Origin: Pseudomonas sp. MTM4
Lineage (GTDB): Bacteria > Pseudomonadota > Gammaproteobacteria > Pseudomonadales > Pseudomonadaceae
Length of the DNA stretch: 64,000 nt
Direction of reading: 5' to 3'
NCBI RefSeq assembly: GCF_019355055.1
Contig: NZ_CP048411.1
Location: 4,387,001-4,451,000, forward strand
Part shown: positions 20,497 through 29,985 of the stretch, piece by piece
How the letters are laid out: the number at the start of each line of letters is the position of its first letter
Numbering within the stretch: the stretch's first letter is position 1
Program-made: the position numbers and the translations under genes
Notes under the pieces: model-generated
What the model was told of the DNA's origin: nothing
Seen by the model: only the letters and a program-made list of their open reading frames with translations
Database searches by the model: none

Positions 20497-21267
20497 TTAC
20501 TTCCGTGGCGGCTGTCCCCGTTCCTCCAGTTGCCCTCGTAAAGCCTGGACTTCGGTGGTCAATTTTTCTACCTGCTCAAGCAGGTTGTGCAGCACGGCTC
20601 GGTCCGCTTCCTGCTGCTCGATGTTTTCATCATGCTTGTCGGCGATAAACAGCGAGCCGATATAGGCGGCGAAGCTGCCGAACAGGCCAACCCCGGACAC
20701 CATTAGCAGCACCGCCACGATACGGCCTTGGGTCGTGACCGGGTAGTAGTCGCCATAACCGACGGTCGTGACGGTCACGAAGGCCCACCAGAGCGCTTCT
20801 TCCGGCGTATTGATAGCGCTTTGCGGGTTAGGCGCCTCGACCAGCAACATAGTGATGGCACCGAATGCCACGAGTAGCAACGTGGCCGTAGCGGCGGACA
20901 CGACGATGCTTTCTGCACGGTTGCGAAACAGCAGGCGCCAGATCATTTGGGTCGACTTGATCGCACGCAGCGCACGCAACACCTGCACGGCGCGCACCAT
21001 CTTGAACGCTTGCAGTCCGCCCGCCGGTACGCTGGCCAGGAGGTCGATCCAGCCCCAGCGCATGAAGCGCCATTTATCCTCCGCGAGTTGCAGACGTCTA
21101 GCAAAGTCGATGAAAAAGAACAGGCAGACAATGTTGTCTATGTAACTGAGCAACTCAGATACGTCGGGCGGCAGGTCGAACAGGACGTCGGCGATCAATG
21201 CGCCCAACACGTAAATCGAGAGCACGAGAATGAGTAGTTGGAAGGGCGATACGGCACGCTGGGTCAT
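20497..21267 (-). CDS. voltage-gated-type potassium channel
   Basis: A 256-residue membrane protein with a six-TM Kv-like layout. The pore loop carries the K+ selectivity filter TVGYGD (about residue 170); ahead of it lies an S4-like helix MVRAVQVLRALRAIKS with basic residues every third position, and the C-terminal tail (about 215-250) is a coiled coil (EQQEADRAVLHNLLEQVEKL). Start at ATG 21267 (MTQRAVSPFQ), where homologous sequence begins, rather than at 21336. No partner gene. Confidence 0.88.
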   Translation of the reverse strand: MTQRAVSPFQLLILVLSIYVLGALIADVLFDLPPDVSELLSYIDNIVCLFFFIDFARRLQLAEDKWRFMRWGWIDLLASVPAGGLQAFKMVRAVQVLRALRAIKSTQMIWRLLFRNRAESIVVSAATATLLLVAFGAITMLLVEAPNPQSAINTPEEALWWAFVTVTTVGYGDYYPVTTQGRIVAVLLMVSGVGLFGSFAAYIGSLFIADKHDENIEQQEADRAVLHNLLEQVEKLTTEVQALRGQLEERGQPPRK

Positions 21268-21469
21268 GACGGTCACAGAATAGACGTGAGATGGCCGGCA
21301 GCTTAAGGCAAGAGACCGCCACGTTACACAGCGCATCTGCTTCGTTGAAAGAGGTCATGAACGCAGGCGCGTCGGGACTCGCGGTCTGAGGACGAGGCTA
21401 AAGGCGAACGTAATGCTCGTATTCACGCCTGCGAGAGCGCCGGTCGCCTTAGCGAGGCAGGGCAGGAAA

Positions 21470-21808
21470 TCACAGCAGTGCCCCAACGGCCCAAAGCAGA
21501 GTGCCCATCGCCGGCAACCCAGTCGCCAAGCGAGGGGCGTAGGGGATCAGCAGGAGCAAGGCGAAGCCGGCAAGGGAGATCAGGCCGAACCAGCCAACCA
21601 GCGCCATGCCGCCCGGCCAGACGCGGGTTGCGGTATACACGGCAAGGCCGAGCAGCAGGCCTCCCGCCGGAAAGCAGAGGCGACGCAGTTGAGCGGGAAC
21701 GCGAGAATTGACCAACTGCTTCCAATGGCGCTCCTTGCCCAGGCAGAAGCCGAGCATGCCGGCGTAGGCCAACAAAAGACTGGCGAGCAGGGCTGATGAA
21801 CCGTTCAT
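21470..21808 (-). CDS. DUF3325 membrane protein of iron-uptake operon
   Basis: A 112-residue inner-membrane protein with three to four hydrophobic spans and the sequence LAYAGMLGFCLGKERHWKQL typical of DUF3325. Family members sit with PepSY-TM ferric reductases in iron-uptake operons and their role is unclear. ATG at 21808 overlaps the stop of the PepSY gene (ATGA), so it is translationally coupled. Last gene of the operon. Confidence 0.82.
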   Translation of the reverse strand: MNGSSALLASLLLAYAGMLGFCLGKERHWKQLVNSRVPAQLRRLCFPAGGLLLGLAVYTATRVWPGGMALVGWFGLISLAGFALLLLIPYAPRLATGLPAMGTLLWAVGALL

Positions 21809-23367
21809 GACGAGACTCCCGGAACTGGGCGAGCGAGCTGGGGTTGGCGAGCTTTTCTCGCGGCGACGATCGTAGGGATTTTCCAGGCGGTCCAGCCGGA
21901 CAGCAGGCCCATCGCAAACACGGCCGCGAGGACAGACAACCGGATGCCGTCCAGCTCCATGTTGGCTGTCATCAGGTCCAGCAGCGGCAGGGTCATCGCC
22001 AACGCCGCGGCGGCGAAGAGCTGCTCGCGCCATGCCTGCAATGGCTTGCGTACCCAGGCATGCAGCCAGCTCAAGGCCCAGATACTGAAGAACAGCCGCA
22101 ACTCCCAATCCTGCCGATTGGCCAACTCAGCTGGCAGCAGGCGATTGCTCCACAAGAGCGCGACGCAGGCCAGCGAAAGTCCGGCCACCACGGCTACGTT
22201 GAGGCTCTCCACCATCCGCAGAAACTGCACGTTGGCCTTGGCCTGTTTGCGCTGCTTGACCGCATAGAGCACAAGCCCTGTTGCGATCATGGCGCAGCTG
22301 ACTAGGCCGCAGATGAAATACAGCCAGCGCATCGGGTAACCGCCAAACTGGGCGAAATGCAGACCCGCCATCACGCGTTGGGTCAGCTGACTGGCACGCG
22401 ACGGCTCTGGCGCCTGGATCAGCTCACCGGTAACGCCGTTGAAGACCATGCCTTCGCCCTTCGTCAGCTCCATGCGATTGCCCAGCACCGGCCGCGCGGT
22501 GACCTGAGCATTGGCTCGGCCAGGGTTGCTCACGGCCAGGCCACCGATCATGCCTGCACCGTAGTGCGCCTCGGCACGGCTGACGATCTCGTCCAACGCC
22601 AGCATAGGCGCTGCTGGTGCCTGGACGGGTTTGCTGCCGCGACCTTCACCGCGCGGCGCTTCGGCAGCACGGGCTGGCTGCGCCTCGCGGAAGTAAGCCT
22701 GACGATCGCCGTCGTACAGGGCATCGACCGCAGCAGGCATGTAGATCAGGAAGAAGATCACCAGTCCGGTGTAGGTGATCATCAGGTGGAACGGCAGCAG
22801 CAGGACGGCGCTGGCGTTATGGCCGTCGAGCCACGAGCGCTGCCCCTTGGCCGGGCGGAAGGTGAAGAATTCCTTGAAGATCTTTTTGTGGATGACGATC
22901 CCGCTGATCAGCGCCACCAGCATCGCCATCGCCGCGAACCCCACCACCCAGATACCGAGCAGTCGCGGCATATGCAGCGTGTAGTGGAAATGGAAGAAGA
23001 AGTTGCCGCCGATGGTTTCCCGCGCCTCGATCGGCTCGCCCGTGAGCGGGTCCAACTGCGTGCCACCGGCACCGCGCCGCCGCTCCCCGACCGATACGCC
23101 AAGGTCCGGCGAACGCTCGGTCGGCAGGCTGATGTTCCAGTTCGACTCATCGGCGTGGTGTTCCATCAGCCAGCGCTGAGCGACATTGGCGGCAGCTGCA
23201 GGCGACTGGCTCTGGTCGGTCAGCTCCGGCTGCATCCACCAGCTGATCTCCTTATCGAACACCGCCAGGGTGCCGGTGAGGAAAATAGCGAACAGCACCC
23301 AGCCGAGCAAAAGCCCGCACCAGGTGTGCAGCCAGGACATGGATTGCGTGACGGTCTTGTGTTTCAT
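21805..23367 (-). CDS. PepSY-TM protein, putative ferric reductase
   Basis: A 520-residue inner-membrane protein with PepSY-associated TM helices: an N-terminal helix (WLHTWCGLLLGWVLFAIFLTGTL), a large periplasmic region and further helices around residues 190-290 and 380-500, including histidines in FFFHFHYTLHMPRL and PFHLMIT suited to haem or metal ligation. Homologues such as FpvG reduce ferric siderophores in the periplasm. The ATG at 23367 overlaps the preceding DUF3649 stop (ATGA); the long upstream extension of this frame is an artefact of reading through that gene. Confidence 0.87.
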   Translation of the reverse strand: MKHKTVTQSMSWLHTWCGLLLGWVLFAIFLTGTLAVFDKEISWWMQPELTDQSQSPAAAANVAQRWLMEHHADESNWNISLPTERSPDLGVSVGERRRGAGGTQLDPLTGEPIEARETIGGNFFFHFHYTLHMPRLLGIWVVGFAAMAMLVALISGIVIHKKIFKEFFTFRPAKGQRSWLDGHNASAVLLLPFHLMITYTGLVIFFLIYMPAAVDALYDGDRQAYFREAQPARAAEAPRGEGRGSKPVQAPAAPMLALDEIVSRAEAHYGAGMIGGLAVSNPGRANAQVTARPVLGNRMELTKGEGMVFNGVTGELIQAPEPSRASQLTQRVMAGLHFAQFGGYPMRWLYFICGLVSCAMIATGLVLYAVKQRKQAKANVQFLRMVESLNVAVVAGLSLACVALLWSNRLLPAELANRQDWELRLFFSIWALSWLHAWVRKPLQAWREQLFAAAALAMTLPLLDLMTANMELDGIRLSVLAAVFAMGLLSGWTAWKIPTIVAARKARQPQLARPVPGVSS

Positions 23368-23651
23368 CCGAGGCGCTCCAGCAGCTGTGGCCAGAAGCCG
23401 ACGACCGCCAAGGGCGCCGCGAATGCCAGCGCCGCCCAGGCACGCCATGCGCTGCGGCAGCCAAAAGCCCAGAGGATGACCGCCGTATAAATAATGAAAG
23501 CTGCCAGCGTCGCGACTACCACCGCATCGGATTTTGCCAAGGGAAGCAGGCGCGCCAGTGCCGCCGTGCAACAGTAGGTGAACACGTAGCCGCCCAGCAC
23601 GGCCGCGAGGGTTCGCGATACTACCGGCCAAGGTTGTGAAGGGGCTTTCAT
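23364..23651 (-). CDS. DUF3649 membrane protein of iron-uptake operon
   Basis: A 95-residue-class (94-95 aa) small inner-membrane protein with three hydrophobic spans; VVSRTLAAVLGGYVFTYCCTAALARLLP and LWAFGCRSAWRAW mark the DUF3649 family, regularly found just upstream of PepSY-TM reductases. ATG at 23651 (MKAPSQPW) is chosen because homologues start there. Overlaps the next gene by 4 nt. First of the DUF3649-PepSY-DUF3325 set, 98 bp downstream of the methyltransferase gene. Confidence 0.82.
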   Translation of the reverse strand: MKAPSQPWPVVSRTLAAVLGGYVFTYCCTAALARLLPLAKSDAVVVATLAAFIIYTAVILWAFGCRSAWRAWAALAFAAPLAVVGFWPQLLERLG

Positions 23652-23748
23652 CGGTGCGTTCTCTTCATGTTGGAACAGGACGTGGAGGTGGAGTGGGGCG
23701 AGGTGTAAGGACCGAAACGAACGCTCCGGTGTGTCGCGCCATGGTTGT

Positions 23749-25047
23749 TCATGAGTTGCCGGTCGGCTGGTGAATGGCTGTTCCGCAGTCCTCAACAACG
23801 TTCAACTTCAGTTGGCTCCGTTCGATCCAGGCCTTCAGCTTGTTCACTTGCTCAGTGCAGCTGAGGCCATCCGGACGTTGGGGATGGATATGGCCCTGCC
23901 ACATCAACATCTGTAGCGCTTGCGATAGCGTGCCGAGCTTTTCGGTAAAGGCTGGCAACTGTCTTAGCTCGGCAAAAGTGGCGGGTCGTTCGGCTAGCTT
24001 TTCCAGCAGAGGAGAGAAGATGTCGCCGGGGCCTTGGATTTCCCCGATTGGCGTTTGGAAAGACAGCGCGCCTGAGCGTGGCGCTTGGGGCATAAGCTGA
24101 AACCGAAGCGCATCGACCTGCTGTAGAACGTCCTGCTGGTTCAGGCGTACTGGAGCACGCTGAAACAGATCGCTGCGCTGATGCTGATTCTTGGCTAGGT
24201 CCTTGACCGTTTCCCTTAGTGCTGGCGAGGCCAGCTTTGCGAGAAGCGGCTGTACGGCACCCGGTACGGACAGGCTGTCCAGATTGTCGAAGGCGTTGGC
24301 ACTGCCTAGATAGGTGACGCCGGCCTGTGCCACCGATTGATGAACATCGGTCGAGTGCTGTGGAGTCCAATGGTCGGTCAGGAAATCGTGGGCGAGATAA
24401 GAAGCAGGTTTCTGCTTGAGTGACTTTATCTTTTCGCTCAGGTTGGGCTGGTCTATGAAAGTGCCGGCGACGTCCAGCTCACAGACGAAATCCAGCGCAG
24501 CTTGAAGCTTCTGCTCCGAGGAACCCGGTAACTGTCGAGCCAGGTCGTTCAGCAGCTTCTGCACCGGCATCATTTGAGTCGCGCCTGGGTGGCACATGTA
24601 GTGCAGATAGAACAACCCTTTGGGTTTGAGCGACTTCGCTACCAATTGCAGGATGCTTTTCTGCTGGCTTTCCGCGATCCATGACCAGACGCCATGGCTG
24701 ACGATGAAGTCGAAGAACAGGTTGTTGCTCTGAGTAAACTGGGCGAAATCAGCCTGGACGAAACGGATGTTTTTGACGTCCATTGCTGCCGCGGCCGAGC
24801 GCGCGATGTGCAGCGCTTTGTCGTTGGCATCAACACCTACGAACTGCCCCTGCGGGTTCGTTATTGCGGCAATGAGTAGGTTGATACCCATACCGCAGCC
24901 CAATTCACAGTAGGAGTAAGGCTTGGAAATGTCGGGCGCCGCCGAGCCGAGGAATTGAACCAGACTGGTCAGCCAGACAGGTTGGATTTCCTTATGAAAG
25001 TGCGGCGGGTAGGCCACATCCATCACATAGCCATCGTTTCTAGTCAT
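23749..25047 (-). CDS. SAM-dependent methyltransferase with regulatory domain
   Basis: A 432-residue protein. The N-terminal Rossmann methyltransferase domain has motif I CELGCGMGINLL (about residues 46-57), FVGVDANDKAL and DFIVSHGVWSWI; the middle and C-terminal parts match the methyltransferase regulatory domain family (about 210-420). The acceptor is unknown. ATG at 25047 (MTRNDGYVMDVAYPPHFHKE) is the family-like start; the frame extends upstream to 25113 without support. It lies between the TonB receptor and the ferric-reductase-type genes on the same strand, suggesting a role in siderophore or metallophore handling, which is inference. Confidence 0.82.
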   Translation of the reverse strand: MTRNDGYVMDVAYPPHFHKEIQPVWLTSLVQFLGSAAPDISKPYSYCELGCGMGINLLIAAITNPQGQFVGVDANDKALHIARSAAAAMDVKNIRFVQADFAQFTQSNNLFFDFIVSHGVWSWIAESQQKSILQLVAKSLKPKGLFYLHYMCHPGATQMMPVQKLLNDLARQLPGSSEQKLQAALDFVCELDVAGTFIDQPNLSEKIKSLKQKPASYLAHDFLTDHWTPQHSTDVHQSVAQAGVTYLGSANAFDNLDSLSVPGAVQPLLAKLASPALRETVKDLAKNQHQRSDLFQRAPVRLNQQDVLQQVDALRFQLMPQAPRSGALSFQTPIGEIQGPGDIFSPLLEKLAERPATFAELRQLPAFTEKLGTLSQALQMLMWQGHIHPQRPDGLSCTEQVNKLKAWIERSQLKLNVVEDCGTAIHQPTGNS

Positions 25048-25119
25048 GTTGCTTGGCCTCTTGTCCGACCGACCGGAGCGGGTCCGATTGCGCCTCGTGC
25101 GCATTCCATACACACGAAC

Positions 25120-25149
25120 GCTCCCTGACGGATAGAGCCGCCAGGGAGC
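25120..25149. terminator. hairpin after the TonB receptor gene
   Basis: Stem GCTCCCTGACGG (25120-25131), loop ATAGAG, and CCGCCAGGGAGC (25138-25149) with one mismatch. It lies 15 bp past the receptor stop and ahead of the methyltransferase start, so it may attenuate read-through; no T-run follows. Confidence 0.5.
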
Positions 25150-25163
25150 ATCGTTTCATCCGA

Positions 25164-27254
25164 TCAGAACGCTTGGGTCACCGAGAAGATGAAGCGTCGG
25201 CCGTCCAGGTTGTAGGCGTAATCCCCATCGGTGGAAACTTCCTTGTTGCCGATGTTGTAGACGCCCGCTTTCAGGCTCAGGTCGTCCGTTGCTCTGAACG
25301 CCACGCCGACGTCCACGAAGCTGTAGGCCGGATAGCGAATGCCATTGGTACTGGAACCGCTGGTACCGGTCTGCCAACGGCCGGAGGTCTTGCCGCGATA
25401 GTTGTACTGAGTCCAGGCATTGAGCCGGTCGGTGGCCTGCCAGTCCAATGAGGCGTTGAACATGTGCTTGGCTATATCGTTGAGCGGCTCGCCTTTGAAG
25501 TCGCCGGATTTCTGCTCGGTCTCGGTATAGGTGTAGCTGTGGCGGTAATTCAGGTTGTCGAGCAGGCGATAGTCCAGGGTCCACTCGATGCCGCGCAGTT
25601 CCGCCTCGTCCACGTTCTCGTAGGCGGTGTAGCCGAACGGGTGAGCAGGATAATCCGTGCCGTTGTAATTACAGGGCTCGTTCTGCAGGCAGACTCGGCC
25701 GGTACGGTTGATCTTGTCCTCGTAGTCGATCACGTAGGCCGTCAGGGTGGTGAGCAGGCCTAGGTCCTGATCTTCGTAGGCGATGCCGATCTCGCGGTTT
25801 ACGCTGGTTTCCGGCGTTAGATCGGGGTTGCCGATGATCACGCCGCCCATGGACGTGGAGCCAAAATCGGTGGCGCTGGAGCGCAGGTCAGGCGCCTTGT
25901 AGCCAGTGGTGACACCACCCTTAATGGTGAAGCTTTCGTTCAGGTGGTAGACGCCATAGACCTTTGGACTGAACTGACCACCGAATGCCTGGTTGTCGTC
26001 GTAGCGTCCGCTCAGGGTCAGGATGAAATCTTCGGTCAGATTCCAGTTGTCCTCGAGGAAGATGGAGTTCTGATAACGATCCATCTCAACCGTGGCATTT
26101 GCATCTGCAACTACCGGCTCTCGCAAGCCATTGGAGTTGTGCTCCAGGTTTTCGTATTTGTGGGTCAAGCCGCCCGTGATGGCATGAGCGCCGAGGAAGT
26201 AGGTCGCCTGCGTGTTGGCCGTGATGACCTCGTAGTCGATGCCTTTGCCGGTCTCGGCGTTTGCGGTGGTCGGGTTTTCCGAGTGGTCGTAGTTGATGTA
26301 CGACTTCAGCAGAAGGTTGTCGTAGTTCCCTTCATGGTCGATGAAGTAGTTACGCTTGATTGACTCGCTGTATGTCGGCTCTATGTCGACGCCTGCCTCG
26401 GTTTGCTCGGCGAGACTTCTGCCCGGATTATGCCAACGCTCCTGTTTGGTGTAGGTGTGCCCTATCGTCAGCGCGTTCTGGTCGTTCAGATTCCAGGAGA
26501 GTTTCGCGCCGGCATTGCGCTTTTCGTATTTGGGATCGGTGGCCGCGCTGTCGCCTCCACCGACGAAGTTGCTTTCGTCTTGATTGTGCAAAGCTCCGGT
26601 CAGCTGCAGGCCCAGAACGTCCTCAATCAGCGGTACGTTCAGATAGGCGCTGGTCTGAACGGTATCTTCGTTGAGCTTGTTGCCGCTGCCGGGCGTGGTG
26701 TATTCGGCGGTGATGCTGCCGGTCAACTCGTTGGATACTTTCTTGGTGATGATGTTGATCACGCCGCCCATGGCATCGGAGCCATAGAGAGCGGACGCCG
26801 GGCCACGAATGACCTCGATTCGCTCAATCGACTCGAGCGGAGGAAGGAAGTTGATCGGCGTACCGGCCTGTGATCCCCTCTCGGAAAAGGCATCGTTGCC
26901 TTGGGCCGGGCGGCCATCGATAAGGAAGAGGGTGTAGGCCGAAGTCATGCCACGGACCATGATCGATTGCTCGACGCCACCGCCGGAAATCTGCACACCG
27001 GCAACGTTCTTCAGCGCATCGGTGATATCCGTGTAGGAGCGCTTCTTCAGTTCTTCTGCGGTAATGACAGAGATGGTAGCCGGAGCATCCTTGATGTTCT
27101 GCTCGAAGCCCGAGGCGGAAACTACAACCGAATCCAGTTCCAATCGCTCTTGTGCGGAGGCCGAGCACGCCAACGAGGCCAGCGCGGCGGCGATGAGGGT
27201 TTTCTGGAACGTGGGACGTGGCGTTGTGATGAACGGGCTTTTGACGATGGGCAT
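25164..27254 (-). CDS. TonB-dependent siderophore receptor (PfeA/FepA/CirA-like)
   Basis: A 696-residue outer-membrane receptor. Signal peptide to about residue 35 (ASLACSASAQE); TonB box LDSVVVSAS directly after; plug domain with ELKKRSYTDITDALKNVAGVQ, MVRGM, LIDGRP and RIEVIRGPASALYGSDAMGGVINI; a 22-strand barrel that ends in the aromatic FIFSVTQAF. The plug resembles catecholate receptors of the FepA/CirA type. It sits next to a PfeRS-like two-component system and has a Fur-like box upstream, so it is probably induced by iron limitation plus its siderophore. Confidence 0.88.
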   Translation of the reverse strand: MPIVKSPFITTPRPTFQKTLIAAALASLACSASAQERLELDSVVVSASGFEQNIKDAPATISVITAEELKKRSYTDITDALKNVAGVQISGGGVEQSIMVRGMTSAYTLFLIDGRPAQGNDAFSERGSQAGTPINFLPPLESIERIEVIRGPASALYGSDAMGGVINIITKKVSNELTGSITAEYTTPGSGNKLNEDTVQTSAYLNVPLIEDVLGLQLTGALHNQDESNFVGGGDSAATDPKYEKRNAGAKLSWNLNDQNALTIGHTYTKQERWHNPGRSLAEQTEAGVDIEPTYSESIKRNYFIDHEGNYDNLLLKSYINYDHSENPTTANAETGKGIDYEVITANTQATYFLGAHAITGGLTHKYENLEHNSNGLREPVVADANATVEMDRYQNSIFLEDNWNLTEDFILTLSGRYDDNQAFGGQFSPKVYGVYHLNESFTIKGGVTTGYKAPDLRSSATDFGSTSMGGVIIGNPDLTPETSVNREIGIAYEDQDLGLLTTLTAYVIDYEDKINRTGRVCLQNEPCNYNGTDYPAHPFGYTAYENVDEAELRGIEWTLDYRLLDNLNYRHSYTYTETEQKSGDFKGEPLNDIAKHMFNASLDWQATDRLNAWTQYNYRGKTSGRWQTGTSGSSTNGIRYPAYSFVDVGVAFRATDDLSLKAGVYNIGNKEVSTDGDYAYNLDGRRFIFSVTQAF

Positions 27255-27401
27255 GTCTTTATCTCTGGTTGTTCGAATATCCCCCGGCCCGTAATTGCAG
27301 GGCGTGCCTAACGTGCCTGGATCAACGGCAGGGCTGGGCTGTGGGAACGGATAACTAAGCGTGCGTCAGCCTGCGCAGATGTGGTCGAGTTGCGCAGGCA
27401 C

Positions 27402-27420
27402 ACGAATGCTAGTCATTCTC
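27402..27420 (-). promoter_or_regulatory. Fur-box-like sequence upstream of the receptor
   Basis: On the minus strand the sequence GAGAATGACTAGCATTCGT agrees with the 19-bp Fur consensus at about 12 positions, about 150 bp ahead of the receptor start and between it and the sensor kinase gene. Prediction only. Confidence 0.45.
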
Positions 27421-27446
27421 AACTGAGAGTAAAGCGCATTTACAAT

Positions 27447-28778
27447 CTATACATCTTGCAAAACAAAATTCACTCGCAGGCCTGGATGGATGTTTTCCGC
27501 CCAGATGCGGCCGCCTTGCAGTGTCACCATGCCGCGCGCGATGGCGAGACCCAGGCCGAAGCCATCGCCACCCGGCCGGGCGGCACTCAGGCGAGAGAAC
27601 GGGCGGAACATCACGTCTAGCTGATCCTGCCGTACGCCGGGGCCTTGATCGTCGATGCAAAGACGCCAGTGGGCCTCTTCGCGGCAGGCGGTTAAGCGTA
27701 CGGTGCCGTCGGCTGGAGAATGTCGGATGGCATTGCGCAGGACATTCTCCATCGCTTGGGCCAAGGCGTTGAGGTTGCCGAAAACCTGGCAGTCTTCTGG
27801 GATATCGCTGTGAAGGCGCGCTCTAGGCCATCCGGATTCGAAGCAGGCGTCCTCGCAGATCAGGTTCCACAGGGACTCGACATCGACAGCTTCTCGCTCG
27901 AGCTGCGGCTGCTCGCTATCGAGCCAGGCCAGCTCCAGCGTGTCGTCGACGAGGCGCTGCATGCCTGAGACTTCTCGCTCCACGCGCTCGCGCAGTACCG
28001 CTTGAGGCAGGTCGCTTTCGCAGGCGACCCGAAGTCGGCTCAATGGCGTTCGCAATTCGTGGGACAGGTCGCGCAATAGCTGTTGCTGCTGGCGGATCGA
28101 GTCGTGCAAGCGCCGGGTCAGATATTCGAGCGAGCGGCCAAGCTCTCCCAGCTCGTCGTTGCGGCGGGTTAGCGCGAGCGGCAGCAGTGAGCTCAGGCGG
28201 CTGCCGCGCAACGTATTGGCTTGCCGGCGCAGCTGGTCGAGGGGGGATATGAGGAGCCGGTAGAGCAGCCAGCCGAACAGGACCGACAACACCACGGGGG
28301 GCAGGTATACGATAAGGACGATCAGCAGGGCCTGGTGAGGCCAGGGACTGAGGCGTTCGGGCAGTTGCATGACCAACTGGTCGCCGCTTCCGTTGAAGGG
28401 AATGGCGATCATTGGGCGCGGTCCGGCGCGCCGGCTCATGGGACTATCGTATGGCCGGGCGAAGCGCAGCAGGCTGCGCTCCCGCTCATCCAATTCACGG
28501 TCGCCAAGCGACTGATGATGACGATCCACGACCATCGCCAGCCCAGGCTCGTCCTGCTGCAAGGCGGCGATCCAGCTATCCACCGCGGCGGGGCCTCGGC
28601 GGGCCGCAACATGAGCCTGCTTAGCGTAGCCGTCCAGGGTTTCCAGTGCTTGCGCTGACAAGAAGGAGCTGTGGTACGCAACCTTCTGATCGACATAACC
28701 GCTGACCCAGATCATCGACAGGCAAAACCCGGCGACCAGTATCACTAGACGCCAGAACAGCGAATGACGGTTGGGCAT
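27447..28778 (-). CDS. sensor histidine kinase (PfeS-like)
   Basis: A 443-residue inner-membrane kinase. TM1 at about 8-27 (WRLVILVAGFCLSMIWVSGY), a periplasmic sensor region, TM2 near 150-175 (LLIVLIVYLPPVVLSVLFGWLL), HAMP, then the DHp box with the phospho-acceptor His in LSHELRTPLSRL (about 245) and the ATPase N-box ENVLRNAIRHSP and G-box DQGPGV. Start ATG 28778 shares its A with the regulator stop (TAATG), so the pair is coupled. Context with a catecholate-type receptor suggests that it senses the periplasmic ferric siderophore, as PfeS does. Confidence 0.9.
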   Translation of the reverse strand: MPNRHSLFWRLVILVAGFCLSMIWVSGYVDQKVAYHSSFLSAQALETLDGYAKQAHVAARRGPAAVDSWIAALQQDEPGLAMVVDRHHQSLGDRELDERERSLLRFARPYDSPMSRRAGPRPMIAIPFNGSGDQLVMQLPERLSPWPHQALLIVLIVYLPPVVLSVLFGWLLYRLLISPLDQLRRQANTLRGSRLSSLLPLALTRRNDELGELGRSLEYLTRRLHDSIRQQQQLLRDLSHELRTPLSRLRVACESDLPQAVLRERVEREVSGMQRLVDDTLELAWLDSEQPQLEREAVDVESLWNLICEDACFESGWPRARLHSDIPEDCQVFGNLNALAQAMENVLRNAIRHSPADGTVRLTACREEAHWRLCIDDQGPGVRQDQLDVMFRPFSRLSAARPGGDGFGLGLAIARGMVTLQGGRIWAENIHPGLRVNFVLQDV

Positions 28779-29479
28779 TAGTCGGCCTGCAGTTCCAGCA
28801 CGTAACCCTTGCCCCATACCGACTCCAGACGCAATGCCGTGACCTGCTCGCGCGCCAGTTTGCGGCGGATGTTGCTGATGTGCATGTCCAGGCTGCGATC
28901 ATGCTGCGAGTAACCGCGGCGCAGCGTCTGCTGGTACAGGAAGGGTTTGCTCAGCACCTCGCCAGCCGCGTCGTGAAGTACCTTCAACAACCGGTACTCG
29001 GTGCCGGTCAAGCCGACCCAGCGTCCCTCGTAACGCAGGTCGCAGCGCTGGTCGTCGAAGCGCATCGACTCATCGTTCGCCGCCGGCTGCACGCTGCGCT
29101 CGTACGCCACACGGCGCAGGATGGCGGCGATGCGCACCTGCAATTCCTCGATGCTGAACGGCTTGGGCAGGTAGTCGTCGGCACCGCTATCGAAGCCCTG
29201 GATGCGATGCTCTTCATTGCCCAGCGCGGACATCATCAGCACGGGTGTACGGCGCTGCGCCCGCAACCGGGTCAGTAATTCCATGCCACTGAGTTCCGGC
29301 AGCATCACGTCGAGGAGGATCAAGTCGTAAGCCGACTCGCTGGCCAAGGTCAGGCCGGTCAACCCGTCATCGGCGAGCGTGACCTGAAAGCCACGGCTTT
29401 CCAGGGATGTTTTCAGGTGGGTGCCGAGAACCGGGTCGTCTTCGATTGCAAGAATCTGTCGGGCGGCGGAAGAGAGCAT
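28778..29479 (-). CDS. OmpR-family response regulator (PfeR-like)
   Basis: A 233-residue regulator. Receiver domain with acidic pocket IEDD, phospho-acceptor Asp in LILLDVMLPELSG (about residue 56) and Lys in PKPF (about 107); C-terminal winged-helix with LTGTEYRLLKVL, RSLDMHISNIRRKL and VWGKGYVL. First gene of the minus-strand iron block, with a Fur-box-like sequence directly upstream. Expected to activate the receptor gene two genes downstream. Confidence 0.93.
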   Translation of the reverse strand: MLSSAARQILAIEDDPVLGTHLKTSLESRGFQVTLADDGLTGLTLASESAYDLILLDVMLPELSGMELLTRLRAQRRTPVLMMSALGNEEHRIQGFDSGADDYLPKPFSIEELQVRIAAILRRVAYERSVQPAANDESMRFDDQRCDLRYEGRWVGLTGTEYRLLKVLHDAAGEVLSKPFLYQQTLRRGYSQHDRSLDMHISNIRRKLAREQVTALRLESVWGKGYVLELQAD

Positions 29480-29495
29480 TACGAAGGAATCCGGT

Positions 29496-29514
29496 GCAAA
29501 TAAGAATGATTATA
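29496..29514. promoter_or_regulatory. Fur-box-like sequence upstream of the response regulator
   Basis: GCAAATAAGAATGATTATA agrees with the palindromic 19-bp Fur consensus at about 13 positions and lies 17 bp ahead of the regulator start codon, where bound Fur would block transcription. Confidence 0.55.
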
Positions 29515-29575
29515 GATTGGTGGCATGCCGACGAGGCAATAGGCTCAGCTACAGCTGAGGACAGGTTGCGCCGGT

Positions 29576-29868
29576 ATGCGGTCGCTGGCGGCTCGACTTG
29601 AGACGCACTTTCGCAACTTCTTCAACCTGCTCGACAACGATGGCCGTACACCTGGCGATCGGGTGGAGCTGGCGGGTCACAGCGGCACCCAGATAGGGCA
29701 AAACATCGCTGCAGCGATGGACCGAAGAGCAAGGTGGTCGAAGGCTGGCTAGCCAGCTCAGAGCATTACGCCGATGTGATGAACTCGCGACTCAGCGAGC
29801 CAGGCGCTGCCTATGCGGTCGATCCGCAAAGCGATGCGGGATTATTGGGAGTGTTTGGCAGGCAGTGA
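29576..29868 (+). pseudogene. CAP-domain (SCP/PR1-like) gene remnant
   Basis: Two adjoining frames together spell the middle and end of a CAP domain: from ATG 29576, SLAARLETHFRNFF, DNDGRTPGDRVELAG, IGQNIAAAM; then, after a frameshift near 29730, VVEGWLASSEHYADVMNSRL and AAYAVDPQSDAG to a TGA at 29866-29868. The signal peptide and first helix are missing and the usual His of the FFSH-type motif is replaced by Asn. The tail is homologous at DNA level to the end of the remnant at 33981-34208. Confidence 0.7.
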
Positions 29869-29985
29869 TGTGCAAAGCGACTCGGGGGCTGAGCCGACCT
29901 GCGCTACCTGTCGCGCTGAGTCGAACTCAGAACCACTTGTGGGGCCATCCTTGGCCCGGCAGCGTCCCTTAGCGGCGTTGCCTGA

